A model generated the notes under the pieces. That model searched no databases. It worked only from the letters and a program-made list of their open reading frames with translations, and was not told the DNA's origin. From the NCBI GenBank assembly GCA_964030785.1, contig OZ034969.1, forward strand, positions 40,085,201 through 40,149,200: DNA of 64,000 nucleotides, given 5' to 3'. Numbering within the stretch: the stretch's first letter is position 1; the number at the start of each line of letters is the position of its first letter. The translations under genes were made by a program, and so were the position numbers. Positions 36,475-48,056 of the stretch are shown here, one piece after another. The stretch comes from Siderastrea siderea. Its lineage: Eukaryota; Cnidaria; Anthozoa; Scleractinia; Rhizangiidae.

Positions 36475-36976
36475 TGGACTGAGTGGGGTACATTAATCGG
36501 GCAAGTAATTTTATATTTGCTGAGCGCATAGCATGAAGACGATTTGAAATTAGAAGCAGGATTATCCCTGAATTGTATGAAACCAAGTTCAGTTCCCCTT
36601 TAATCGTATCAATAACAAAATGCAGTTACTAAACGTTCAAATTGGACAGCTGCAATTGGAAACCTATTTGAAACCCCCCTTTAATTACGTATCAGATAGG
36701 TGTGCAGAAAACCAACCACAATCAAGCATTTTGTTACAAATAATAAATTATATTGGGGAAGGTTGATTTCAGTAACTTCTCACAACCTTTTTGTTAAATA
36801 TCTTTTAGCCAAAGTTGTTGCAAAAACCTGATTTTGCATCCTACACAACCTAACTGAACACTTGTGATGACAGCCACTATATTACGTTGTCACTACTGCT
36901 ATATTTTGCCACTACATTACGAGGCCTAGTTTTCATGCACAAATATATGACGGTATTTGTGTGTGCTAAAGAAAAG
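36475..36976. other. No recognisable gene
   Basis: About 500 bases of AT-rich DNA between the Polinton and the 3' end of the DUF7869-like gene. Nothing else seen. Confidence 0.5.
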
Positions 36977-39900
36977 TCACAACCAATGCCATACCTCCAC
37001 CTCACGTTCCTCTCTTTCTACCAGCCTGGTCAGAGTCTCGCTGACATCCTGGTTTGGGTTTGTTTGAAGTTGCGCCGGTTGTGCCACTGGTTGTCTTCTC
37101 AACTTCGGAAGCATCCACGCTGGTCCTGTGCTGGGAACAGGGCCCTCACTGTCTAGAAACTCTTCCCACCACTTGATGGTTTCGGAGTCAAAGTGGAGGT
37201 GGTACTTTGGAATGTCTTGCCGTAGTTTCTCCAAGTTGAGTTTGGACTTGTCAGGCTCAATAAGTTTTGGCACTCCTTTCAGTTTTCTTTGAATGAGCTT
37301 AATGCCCTCTTCAGGGTACCACGTGCCACTTGTTGACCACTTCTTGTAGTAGAACCTTGCTTTCCCGCCCGGACCCCTGACAATCTTGAATTGATGGTGG
37401 TAAATATGACCAGAGAGATTTGGCACAGCACACTCATCCAGCCATTGCTTCACATCATACATGAATGTTACGAGTGTTGACTTAATGGCTGGAGAGTAGC
37501 TTATGCCAATCTCTCTGGTCAACTCCAACAGGGTCCGGGCGTTGTTCTTTGATAATCGACGTGACACGCACGAGAATATCTGATCAATGTCCTCGTGCGT
37601 GTGGCCCACCATCAGGAAGCATATCTTGATCTAACAGTAAATAAAAAAATCACTTTCAGCTTTGATACCCACTGTCGCCATTTTTCATCTTATTTAGTAT
37701 TAAGAAATCACCCCACTAAGGCGCAATGACCGCTGCAATATCTTTTTATTTCGTGGCCCTCATGAGCGTGAAATGTTTCAAACTTTTGACATGTCAAAAC
37801 ATAGGCACGCAATGTGTGCAGAGCCAATGACGTTTTGTCCTGCAATATGGGTTTCACGCGACTGCTGTGCAGTCCCCTCCACCTTCCCCGACAACTTGCA
37901 GCTGTGACATGTCTTCACTAGAGCAAGGAATCAACATATTCAGTTATCATAAAACAGTGTAACGAGCAGCGTGACTATGTGACAGTTAATTATAGCGCGA
38001 CATTAGAATTGCGTGCGAAGTAAATAAAGCTCTTTGTTTCCCTTATCTTCAATGACAACATATCCTGACAAGTCTGTTTCTTGCATTTTTTATGTATTCA
38101 ACTCCTGACAGGCGTGAAAAAAATTGCAAAATTCAGTAGGTCTCCATTAGAATGCTTTGTCACTTGCGTTTGTTTCGAGGTGTTTTAAGTAAATTCACTC
38201 ACTTAAGTGGATCTCAAATTGACGAGTCCGTCTTGGGTATAATTTCTGATGTGTTTGCCGCTGTGAAAATTTGTACTACGGCTAAGTAAACGGTAACTAA
38301 GGACTACATCGAGAATAAAATCCTGCCAGACCTGAAGTATACAAAACAGCTCATTCGAAGTAACATTAAATAGTTCCTGTTGTTTGCAAGACACTTCAAA
38401 AACCAGGGGTGGTACTCCCATAGAATAAGCTGTATGGGCATGTTCCGCTGATAAGAAGGGTTTCAGTGTCCCGCTGGCAGACCCCCACCCAACATCTCAC
38501 AGAATCCCCCCCTTCACCTCACAGACGAAGACAGATACCGGACATCATATATCGCCGTTCTTTTAGCCTTTGACATTAGCCATGACGTCACTTTGGCTAA
38601 AAATGGATGGGTTGAGGGGATCACTACAGAGGAGTACATGGAAAGGCTCAGTCAGAAAGAGTGCCTTTTTGTGCTACGTCATACGATGTTGCAAAGTTTG
38701 CATCAGCAGTACTTTTGTGGTATTTAGTAAATCAATCAGCGATTTCTTCTGTCACCCTAAAACGCATTCTGAGTGTTAACCCTTTGCTGGAAATTAAAAA
38801 AAAAACACTATTACGTGGATTGGTCTCATGTAAAAACACACCTGATAATAATAACTACCTTCTCAAAAATTCCCAACTCTACCAGAAGAGCCAAAAAACA
38901 GAAGACATATCGATTCTTGTTTTCACGCCAACAGTTATCCATCTGTAAATACATGGTTGGTGGAAGTTGACCAAACTGCATAAACAAAAGAATCACGGTT
39001 AAATATTTTGAAAGGAAACTGTTAGCTACTGTAACTGTTAAATTCACAACACCCTGAGCATTTATTTTGAAACGAACCTGGGGGCATTTAGTGGTGACCT
39101 TTCAAATATGTTGACATCAATTGCAGAACAAATGCACTGAAGGTGCTGAATCCCGTCCTGTATCTACCTTATCAAGTGAATGAGTTCTGACCATTAGCCC
39201 TATTCACAATGAACTTCTCTCATTGGCATTACAACGTATTTGAACGTAAACGTGACGCAGTTTCGGGCTAGAACTGCAAAATTGCCCGAAAATGTCTCAT
39301 ATTCACATTCAAAGACGTTGTAATGCAAATGAGAATAGGTAAATGTGAAAAGGGCTATTCTAGAGAATGATGCCGTTTGTATCCAAATTTATTTACTTAT
39401 TTCTTTGTTTTCTTATTTACCGTTGTTTGCATCCATAGCAATACGTGCAGCAACACGTTGATGGTTAGGTTGCTATCATGGGCCCACTGGCACAGGTCAA
39501 TAAATGCCCCCGCTTGGGTGTGGCAGTTAGCCAACACTCCTGTTATGTGTGTCTTTAGTTTCCAAGCGTTGCCATCAGTCTAAAACACAAGAATACAACA
39601 TAAGTTTACCTAAGGAATCTCGGAGAGAAACCTTGTTAATACGAACAAAACAATTAAAAACAAAAGGATGAAACCAATTGGATGTTTTTCTCGCGAATCA
39701 AAGACCTTTTTATTTCCTTCAGTTGTGGCCACGGCCGGGTCCTTACAGATCATGCCAATTTTCAGATAAGAATGATTCATTTTGTTTCTCATTTCTCACC
39801 TGCCACCTAACTCAATCGACACTTGGTCTCTCGCTCGATACCAGATGTCAGTCCAAATCCGTTAAAATAATCCGCTCGTACGGAGGTTATATTACTGTTT

Positions 39901-42900
39901 CAAATTGTATTTACCTTTGTTGTGTTTGTGAGATGGGGGAGGTTGTAATTTCCTTGATCCATCCCATCAAGTGTGATGGACAAGTATTTGCTTGGCTGTC
40001 CTTTTGCCTTCGCCCCGTGTTTATAATACTTTGTTCGTTCGGCTCTGTTGACAAATATTTGACAAGATTAAACGAAGGTAGTGTATATACTAGCGGAGCC
40101 CGCAGACGAAGACCGCCAGCGGAGAACCACTGCTAAGTAAATTTGGTAACATCAATCCAAGAAATTTTGGTTGTGACATCAGGGTACGCCAGTACGTACG
40201 CCCGTATGTCCACCCTTTCAGACTCTGAGAGAGGGAAAGGGGAGTCCCAAGACACCCGGGGGGCGGGGGGGGGGGGGTGGAGAATGCCATATTTTCAGGA
40301 CTATTTTTGTGCGGACCAAAAAGTTTTAGGACTATTTTTGAGAAACGAACAGTTTATTCTTTATATATTCTTTATCTATATATTAAGTTTGCGCTAAAAC
40401 GTTTTATGGGATTCGGGAGAGGGTTTCATAAGAGAATGAGAATGATTGAAAGCATATCTTAGTGGATCCCTAACAACTGTCTGGCTGAACTAGTACGCCA
40501 GGCTAGATCTGTATTTCGAGATGACTGTTAAGGCCTATCTGTGACATTATTTGGGCCAGGCAACTGATAGCCGCAAAATTTAGTTTTTTTACACATTGCA
40601 GTTACTTGTCTTTGTACGGTAATAGTACAGTGGACGAATATTAAAATTCCATACACGCGTCACTTTCTGAACAGGGGAGCATTTTTACTCTTCATTATCC
40701 GATCATTGCATCATCTATTCCACTTGATAAAGAAAAATGAGAAAGAGGTTTCCATGTTATTTTATGTCATGTTCGTTCTTAGACTTATCCAATAACCAAT
40801 AGGCAATAACAATGTGTATGACACAAAGCACCACGACTATGACTTACAGATGAATCTTCCTCTTCCAGATGAATCTTCCTCATGAGACCTAACTGTTGCC
40901 TTTGTGTCTGCGGCACATGAGGCTTGTTTAGTTGTTCCTTGACGTGGACGCAGATTGTGCATTTGGTAAAACGGCTCTCCTGTGGAAACAACAGCCAACG
41001 AAGTATTAATTAATTCTCTATTTTTATTTATTGATATTTTTACCACGTCTAGATAAAGTTTTCTTTCTAACGTTTGTATATTTAGTAGCTAGCAGATGAC
41101 ATTTGAGGTCACCAGAAAAATGGGTTTAACGCGGTTGTTGAATTTGGCTGGGTTAACGCTTAATGGCATCCTGAAAAATGATACTGAAAATTAAACTTCG
41201 CAAGGTGTTAACCGACATCTGATTACCATTAAAGAAACCTACAAAACAGTTATATCCAGAAGTGTTTGATAATGTAAGATCTGTTTAATGCAGGCCTCAT
41301 GAATGCTCATATGTAGATTTTAAATTGGCGGTTTATTTGGTCAAAATTGACTGTTCTATTCCTTGTACATAATTTGGCAACAGGCCATTAATGATCAGCA
41401 TCCCACAATTTCTAGAAATGTAATAGAATCGTAGCCTGCATTAAGTCTGACGTATAGTGGGCAGAGAAAATTCAGTGCAGCAGTAGAGTACTTCTAGTAG
41501 ACGCCCTTGGGAATTACTACGTCTGGGAATTGAACCTTCCACATGCTGTAAAGGAAACAGGATTTTGATCGTAATGGTTGGTTTTTGGAGTCCGCCTCCT
41601 CTCGATATAATAGGTAAACAGATGACTTCGTTAAACAGGATGGCAAATGACGCATACCAGTATTGGGCATAGCATCTGCGTTTTGCGAGAACCTGCAATT
41701 AAAAATATCAGTAATATGAGTTATGTTTATAATTTATACAGGGCAGTATAAATGCAAGTATGATCTGATGCGCTTTTTATATGTATTGTTCTTCTTTGTC
41801 TCAAAAGCTGGTGGTCCCCGTAACAATTTACTAGTTGATCGAAGACTGTACATTGATTACCCAGGTGCGTGGCCATGTATTCCTTGGAATGTTGCTAGCC
41901 ATAACTAATGTTGATTCTAACGTTAACAGGCATCCAACACAGCTGGTTTACAGTTACAGGACTAGTAACACTAACGTACAGTGATAGAGACTAACTTGTG
42001 CATCCATGCAACTGCTAATTCATATGCAAGGCTTCTGGACCTGCCATTCTTGCCTTCCTTGTCTACGTCTCCAATCGCAGCAATTTTTGCCTTCTCATAG
42101 TAACTACGGTGAAGTAAAACCAAACACAGGACGAGATGAGAAAATGAAAGAAAGAGACAGATAGCAAGAGAGAGCATGGCAGACGCATAGGAATACAGAT
42201 AGACAATTTTTAATTATAAAGTTATGACATTTAATAATCTCTGCTGAGAATTATAGTTTTGTAATATGGGTAGATTCATATATAACACACCTTGGCCGGC
42301 TGATCCCGTAAACTGCACACCATGCATTCAGGCACAGCACCACTCCTTGAAGATAGTGGGCCGGTTATTTAAACGAAGTCTAAGTTAGCCCTTGTTTACG
42401 GCTAATTCGCGGTTTAGACATTGTCTCAATAGACAACGGTTAAATGATGTTTAAAATACATTATTAAAACGCGACTGAAACGTGTTTTTTCCAGTCAATG
42501 GCTAAACATTGTCTCACGAGGGAATGCCTTGTCTGTTGAGTTATTTGTATGCACATTTTGATATTCGAGGCACAGTTTTGACTCAATATGGCTTCTAAAT
42601 CCGGTCGAACAACCAATTTTAGTGAAGAAGAAAAACTTTTGTTGGCGGAATTGGGAAGAGAATTCCAGAAGTGGAAAATAAAGGATACGACAGTAAAACA
42701 TTGACGAAGAAGGCAAAGGCTTGACAAGAAATTCTGAAAAAATTCAACTCTCAAAATCCAAAAGGAACCAAACGGGACCAAACGGGACATGAATCAGATC
42801 CAAGGATGCTGGAGACGGCTGAAATTGCAGTCTAAGAAAGAACACGATTTCCAACGTCGTGAATCAAGAAAAACTGGTGGAGGAAAAGTTCCTGCCTCCC

Positions 42901-44927
42901 CAAGTCAGGTGTGTAAACTAGTTGCGGATGTCATACCAGCCTCAGTTAATCCGCTAGAGCAGGAGTTTGATGATGACGCAGAAGAGGAGCCTAATTTAAG
43001 ACGGGACAAAGACGAGAAGGGCACTATCACATGAGAAGCGAGGCCAAGTGGAGTTGCTGATGTTGAAGTCATTACCTGGAAAGGAGCAAAACTCAAGAAA
43101 AAGGAGGACAGTCAGGAGTAACTAGTTTTTCAACGGAAAAATTATACTTTATTTATTGCATGATAATTCTTTATACTATTCACGCTTATTTATCGTCAAT
43201 ATATTAACATTATATTGACAGGTGCAAACGTAGAAGACCAGAATCTCCTGAGGCGGACCTATTCTTGTCCATTGCAAGGGAAGAGCACAAATTAAAAATG
43301 AAAGTCCTAAAGCTAAAGGAATGGAAACTGGTGCACCAATGCACTAACTTGGGAATTGGATTGCCACCTGCATAAGGCACTGACGAAAAAAAAACTTACA
43401 CCATCTTGTAGTTTGAACTTATAGTTCATATGTCATGATATGTAACACTGATAAATTACAAAACAACATGAAGATTTATTAATTGTAGTGACTGTTGTCT
43501 TTGTTTCCTATTCTGTTGATAAGGTACTCTACAGGCAATTTAATTAATTGATTAATTTTATTAAGCAAAGTATCGTGAAATAATTAGCTGGCGTTTGGCA
43601 TTTCCACTTGCGTCTGCAGCAGCAGCAATGTCAAATGGAACATCTTCATCTTCGATGTCTTCATCGAAGTCTTGTTCTTGACGCATAAGGGCGAAATTGT
43701 GCAAAACTGCCGTGGTTACAATAATGACGAGAGTATTTGCCAGGGCGGTGCGCAGTCCTAACTGCAGACATGGAAATCTTCGCTTTAGTAAGCCAAAGCA
43801 CCTCTCAATAACACACCTACTACGCCTATGTCCAGCATTGTAGCGCACTTCTCCTGCATTCTTTCGCTTGAGGATTGGTGTCTTTAAATATGATCTGCAA
43901 GCGTATCCACTGTCACCCACCAGAATGCCATCAATAGTCCCTTCCCTTAATTTGTCTGCGATCATGCTGTTCTCAAAAATGCTTGAATCGTGAGTCGATC
44001 CAGGCCAGCGTGCCACGATGTTAGTAATAAAGGCATCACTATCACAAACTGCTTGGACGTTGACGGAGTAAAACTGCTTTCTGTTAACAAATGCCATAGT
44101 ATTTTGTTTGTTTGGACATATGATCCTAATGTGGGTACAATCGATGGCCCCGATCACACCTGGAAAGTGCGCAACATCATAAAACTTTCGCTTGGTGTCA
44201 GTCAAGTTATCAGGAAATGACAGGAATGTCCTTTTTGTTTTGCAATTGCCCTTGAAACCTTGTGAATGACCGTGCATGCAGCAAACACAGAAACACCAAA
44301 TAAATCGCCAACAACCCGCTCGAAAGTTCCAGTTGCATAAAATCTCAAAGCAATTAGAACTTGCTGCATTGGTGTCAGCGGCACACACACCTCTTCTTCT
44401 CTGATGTTGAAGATCTTTATCCAATATTTTGACGAGGTCAATAACCGAGTCCTTTCTGAAATGAAAACTCAATCGAAAATCTTCGCCATCGTATTCCTGT
44501 AAAGGGCTAAATCTGTCCCTAAGGCGCCGAATTTGCCGTACATGTATATTACGTCGATTGGCGTACTCTCTTAACTGTCTGTAGCGCAGAAGTCCGTCCA
44601 TTTCAAAATGGCTGCCCATGAATTTGCTGTTAAACAGCGTTTAAACCTACCTGTGAGCAGGTCTAACTTCCTATTGTTTCTTAGTCGGTGTTTAGACGCC
44701 GTCTAAACACGGTTACGGAAAAACAACGTTTAAATAATCGGATTTCATGGTTTAAACGTTGGTTAGACGACGACTTTCATAAAAGCTGTCTTAACTTGGT
44801 TTAAATAACTGGCCCAGTGCCTCTTTTCAGCCGGTCCACGCCCTCCTGCCCTCGCTTTGCTGTCACGTCTGGCCGCTAATATATTCGCTATGAGAAAATC
44901 TTTGCGTTCTGAAACGCTCTTCTGCCA
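36977..44927 (-). CDS. Multi-exon DUF7869-like gene, split by a Harbinger insertion
   Basis: A leftward gene with matching GT-AG borders and phases. Exons: 44816 to about 44927 joined across the transposon to 42291-42357; 41996-42103; about 41500-41692 (end uncertain); 40848-40979; 39915-39995; 39421-39579; 38859-38975; 36977-37630. Landmarks in order are VVLCLNAWCAVYGIS, NTGMRHLPSCLTKSSVY, RFTKCTICVHVKEQL, YLSITLDGMDQ, THITGVLANCHTQ, QMDNCWRENKNRYVF and MVGHTHEDIDQIFSCVSRRL. These are hallmarks of a large cnidarian family that I associate with DUF7869; the spaced Asp motifs hint at an RNase H-like transposase origin. Apart from the 2.46-kb insertion the exons are open, so the gene was intact until recently. 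The true 5' end is not seen. Confidence 0.75.
38455..38727 (+). CDS. Possible exon of an unknown gene
   Basis: An open frame of 90 codons without an early ATG, preceded by TTTCAG. It reads DEDRYRTSYIAVLLAFDISH and continues with a clearly non-random, charged pattern (EGITTEEYMERLSQKE). It lies on the opposite strand within an intron of the DUF7869-like gene. I do not recognise it. Confidence 0.3.
   Translation, partial: EGFQCPAGRPPPNISQNPPLHLTDEDRYRTSYIAVLLAFDISHDVTLAKNGWVEGITTEEYMERLSQKECLFVLRHTMLQSLHQQYFCGI
39195..39357. mobile_element. Short MITE (163 bp) in an intron
   Basis: Termini TAGCCCTATTCACA and its inverted partner TAGCCCTTTTCACA (read from the right end), with subterminal inverted words CATTACAACGT/ACGTTGTAATG and internal AACTGC.AAATTGCC. 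No coding capacity. Confidence 0.7.
42588..43120 (+). pseudogene. Harbinger SANT/Myb-like DNA-binding protein, broken
   Basis: The first frame begins MASKSGRTTNFSEEEKLLLA, the start of a trihelix/SANT-type domain. The reading then shifts frame (TLTKKAKA in frame +2) and meets stops, including TGA at a position where the domain usually has Trp. It returns further on with IQGCWRRLKLQSKKEHDFQR and an acidic tail (EFDDDAEEEP). In active Harbingers this partner protein binds the ends and helps import the transposase. Frameshift plus nonsense change make this copy inactive. Confidence 0.7.
43561..44619 (-). CDS. Harbinger DDE transposase with a frame-shifted middle segment
   Basis: 352 codons from ATG 44619. 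The catalytic triad is visible: Asp in VIGAIDCTHI, Asp in ILVGDSGYAC and Glu in CVIERCFGLLKRRF; HNFA near the end is also typical. However, about 44240-44420 encodes in the used frame a Cys/Trp-rich sequence foreign to the family, while the expected segment (TPMQQVLIALRFYATGTFE, VHKVSRAIAKQ-like) is found in another frame. Two compensating indels thus leave the ORF open but replace about 60 residues of the N-terminal part. Activity is doubtful. It is a relative of HARBI1. Confidence 0.85.
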   Translation of the reverse strand: MGSHFEMDGLLRYRQLREYANRRNIHVRQIRRLRDRFSPLQEYDGEDFRLSFHFRKDSVIDLVKILDKDLQHQRRRGVCAADTNAASSNCFEILCNWNFRAGCWRFIWCFCVCCMHGHSQGFKGNCKTKRTFLSFPDNLTDTKRKFYDVAHFPGVIGAIDCTHIRIICPNKQNTMAFVNRKQFYSVNVQAVCDSDAFITNIVARWPGSTHDSSIFENSMIADKLREGTIDGILVGDSGYACRSYLKTPILKRKNAGEVRYNAGHRRSRCVIERCFGLLKRRFPCLQLGLRTALANTLVIIVTTAVLHNFALMRQEQDFDEDIEDEDVPFDIAAAADASGNAKRQLIISRYFA

Positions 44928-45138
44928 CTAATATTCCCTTTGTTCCAAAATGAATTTCAAAGGGAGTTTCTGACAGCAGTTGTCGGAACAACACGCTTCC
45001 TCCAGCTCCTTTAAGACTTTCAAGGTATCCACCTTTCCACCAAGTTTTCCTAGCATATACACAGAAGATATTTAAACTACAACCACTATTACGTTGAACC
45101 ATCACACACATTCGTGCACCAAAATGTACGAAGACCAC

Positions 45139-45576
45139 TATGATAAAGAAACAACAATAAAATGCGTAAAGGGTAAAAAATTGGAGTTTGGGGCATTCAC
45201 ATTTTCAGGCCGCCTTCACCTTTCTCAGAAATATAATAAGCGTGATGAGGACTTAAGGTCTCAAAAACGTAAACAAAAACGAAAGCAATCAATCAAAACA
45301 ATTTGTACTATAATGAATGCAAGGGCGACTGTGATTTAGTTCTAACTCAATAGACTCTGTTACTCAAACTGAGAAGCGCTTATAGATTTAGATTCCACTC
45401 TGTTACAGAAACCAAATTTATGACATTTCTGAAAACTAACATCGTTACTACATAGTTACGTAACGATACTTACTGCTAGACTTTGTCACCGTTTCCTGTT
45501 TATCCTGCGGTGTAATTGCACGAGACAATAGTAAGTACAGCGCAACTATGAAGTGCACCAGCCTTCATAAAATAAT
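45139..45576. other. No recognisable gene
   Basis: A short Lys-rich rightward open frame (45094-45339) shows no family features. Nothing else seen before the minisatellite. Confidence 0.4.
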
Positions 45577-47565
45577 AAGACAGATGTGTACTTGCGCTTA
45601 TTAAACCAAACTTACCAAAGAGTAAGACAAATGCACATTTGTGCTTATTAAACCAAAGAGTAAGACAAATGTGCACTTGCGTCTATTAAACCAAAGAGTA
45701 AGAAAAATGTGCACTTGCGTCTATTAAACCAAAGAGTAAGACAAAGGCACACTTGCGTCTATTAAACCAAAGCTACCAAAGAGTACGAGAGATGTGCACT
45801 TGCGCTTATTAAACCAAAGTTACCAAAGGGTAAAACACATGTGCACTTGTGTCTATTAAACCAAAGTCGCGAAAGAGTAAGACAAATGCGCACTTACGTT
45901 TATTAAACCAAAGAGTAAGACAAATGTGCACTTGCGTCTATTAAACCAAAGAGTAAGACAAAGGTACACTTGCGTCTATTAGACCAAAGCTACCAAAGAG
46001 TAAGAGAGATGTGCACTTGCGTCTATTAAACCAAAGTTAACAAAGGGTAAGACACGTGCACTTGCATCTATTAAACCAAAGTCGCCAAAGAGTAAGACAA
46101 ATGCGCACTTGCGTTTATTAAACCAAAGAGTAAGACAAAGGTACACTTGTGTCTATTAAACTAAAGCTACCAAAGAGTAAGTAAGATGTGCACTTGCGCT
46201 TATTAAACCAAAGTTACCAAAGGGTAAGACACGTGCACTTACATCTATTAAACTAAGGTCGCCAAAGACTAAGACGAATGCGCACTTGCGTTTATTAAAC
46301 CAAAAAGTACGACACTTTGTGCACTTGCCCTTATTAAACCAAAGAGTAAGACAAATGCACACTTGCGTCTATTAAACGAAAGTTACCAAAGAGTAACAGA
46401 GATGTGCACTTGCACTTATTAAACTAAAGTTACCAAAGAGTAAGAGAAATGTGCACTTGCGTCTATTAAACCAAAGCTACCAAAGGATAAGACAGATGTG
46501 CACTTGCCGGCACCTATTAAAACAAAGTTGCCAAAGAGTAAGACAAAGGCGTACTTGCGCTTATTAAACCAAACAGTAAGACAAATGCACACTTGCGTCT
46601 ATGAAACCAAAGTTACCAAAGAGTAAGACAAATGTACACTCGCGCTTATTAAACCAAACAGTAAGGCAAATGCACACTTGCATCTATGAAACCAAAGTTA
46701 CCAAAGAGTAAGACAAAGGCGCACTTGCGTTTATTAAACCAAAGTCACCAAAGAGTAAGACAAATGCACACTTGCATTTATTAAACCAAAGTTACCAAAG
46801 AGTAAGACAAAGGCGCACTTGCGTTTATTAAACCAAAGTTGCCAAAGAGTAAGAGAAATGTGTACTTGCGTTCATCAAACCAAAGTTGCCAAAGAGTAAG
46901 ACAGATGTGTACTTGCGTTCATTAAACCAAAGTAACCAAAGACTAAGAGAAATGCGCACTTGCGCCTATTAAACCAAAGTTACCAAAGAGTAAGAGAAAT
47001 GCGCACTTGCGTCTATTAAACCAAAGCTACCAAAGAGTAAGACAAAGGCGCACGTGCGTTTATTAAACCAAAGTTGCCAAAGAGTAAGAGAAATGTACAC
47101 TTGCTTCTATTAAACCAAAGCTACCAAAGAGTAAGACAAAGGTGCACGTGCGTTTATTAAACCAAAGTTGCCAAAGAGTAAGAGAAATGTACACTCGCTT
47201 CTATTAAGCCATAGTTACGAACGAGTAAGACAAGCAAACTTGCGTTTATTAAACTAAAGTCACAAAAGAGTACGACAAATGCGACTTGCGCTTATAAAAC
47301 CAAAGTTACCAAAGAGTAAGAGAAATGCGCACTTGCGCCTATTAAACCAAAGTTACCAAAGAGTAAGAGAAATGTGCACTTGCGTCTATTAAACCAAAGT
47401 TACCAAAGAGTAAGACAAATGCGCACTTGCGCTTATTAAACCAAAGTTACCAAAGAGTAAGAGAAATGTGCACTTGCGTTTATTAAACCAAAGTTACCAA
47501 AGAGTAAGACAGAAGGAAACTTGCGTTTATTAAATGAAAGTTACCAGAAAAGAAGACAGATGGAC
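45577..47565 (+). repeat. 47/38-bp minisatellite array, block 3
   Basis: About 45 copies of the same unit as blocks 1 and 2, in the same orientation (GTAAGACAAATGCGCACTTG, CGTTTATTAAACCAAAGTTA). 47-bp and 38-bp forms alternate, and groups of several units are themselves repeated, a sign of recent array growth by unequal exchange. This is the largest block. Confidence 0.95.
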
Positions 47566-47628
47566 ATTTGCATTTACTATGGTGGAAGATATTTCCTGTT
47601 GCATTTCGCAAATTTGTATGTTAAATAC

Positions 47629-47927
47629 CTGATCTTCTGTTGTGTGGCATTTCCAGAAATCTTCATAGTCTGCTATTTCCGTCATTTCATACGGGTCCAT
47701 AGATGCTGTGCTTAAGTCATCCTTCTCCTGGATGGAAAAAAATCACAGTAAGACAAAACTTAGGAAGGAAAGGTTTAGGTAAGAGAAGAACGACTGGTAA
47801 AAATAAAACAAAAAAGATACAAAACGAAAGTTTTCCGAAACCTTCAAGGCGTTTTTCTCTAATTCCAGAATCTGCTTTAAAGCTTCCGTCAACTCGCTTT
47901 CTTGCACGTCTTTGCACCAAACGTCTT
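47629..47927 (-). CDS. Two exons of an unknown leftward host gene
   Basis: Exon 47842-47927 encodes KDVQESELTEALKQILELE, a coiled coil, and exon 47629-47727 encodes EKDDLSTASMDPYEMTEIAD and then YEDFWKCHTTEDQ. Both have AG acceptors and GT donors (gtttcg and gtattt), and the frames stay open across the junction. A further candidate exon with donor GTAAGT ends at about 48012. The gene points away from the coiled-coil gene at 49407. I do not recognise the family. Confidence 0.5.
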
Positions 47928-48056
47928 CTACAATCTACAAAAAAATGTTCACAGAATTTGCAATCAATGAAATAACTCGTGTGGGAAAGTCTTCAGTCGC
48001 ATTTCACTTACCTCGTGCTCCTCTTGTTTTTCTTTATTATCTTAAGCGACATCCAT

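Larger units (their letters stand above)
42358..44815. mobile_element. PIF/Harbinger DNA transposon, 2,458 bp
   Basis: Ends GGGCCGGTTATTTAAAC and, from the right, GGGCCAGTTATTTAAAC, flanked by 3-bp duplications AGT (42355-42357 and 44816-44818), the length expected for this superfamily. It contains the usual two divergent genes: a SANT/Myb-like protein (rightward, broken) and a DDE transposase (leftward). It sits inside a coding exon of the DUF7869-like gene. Confidence 0.92.

Noticed and set aside
44863..45138. Leftward 91-codon frame next to the Harbinger element
   Set aside because: A different frame of the same strand carries the exon of the DUF7869-like gene, so this frame is its shadow.
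45577..47565. Regularly spaced repeats resembling a CRISPR array
   Set aside because: Units are contiguous with no unique spacers, vary in length (38/47 bp) and lie in animal DNA; it is a minisatellite.
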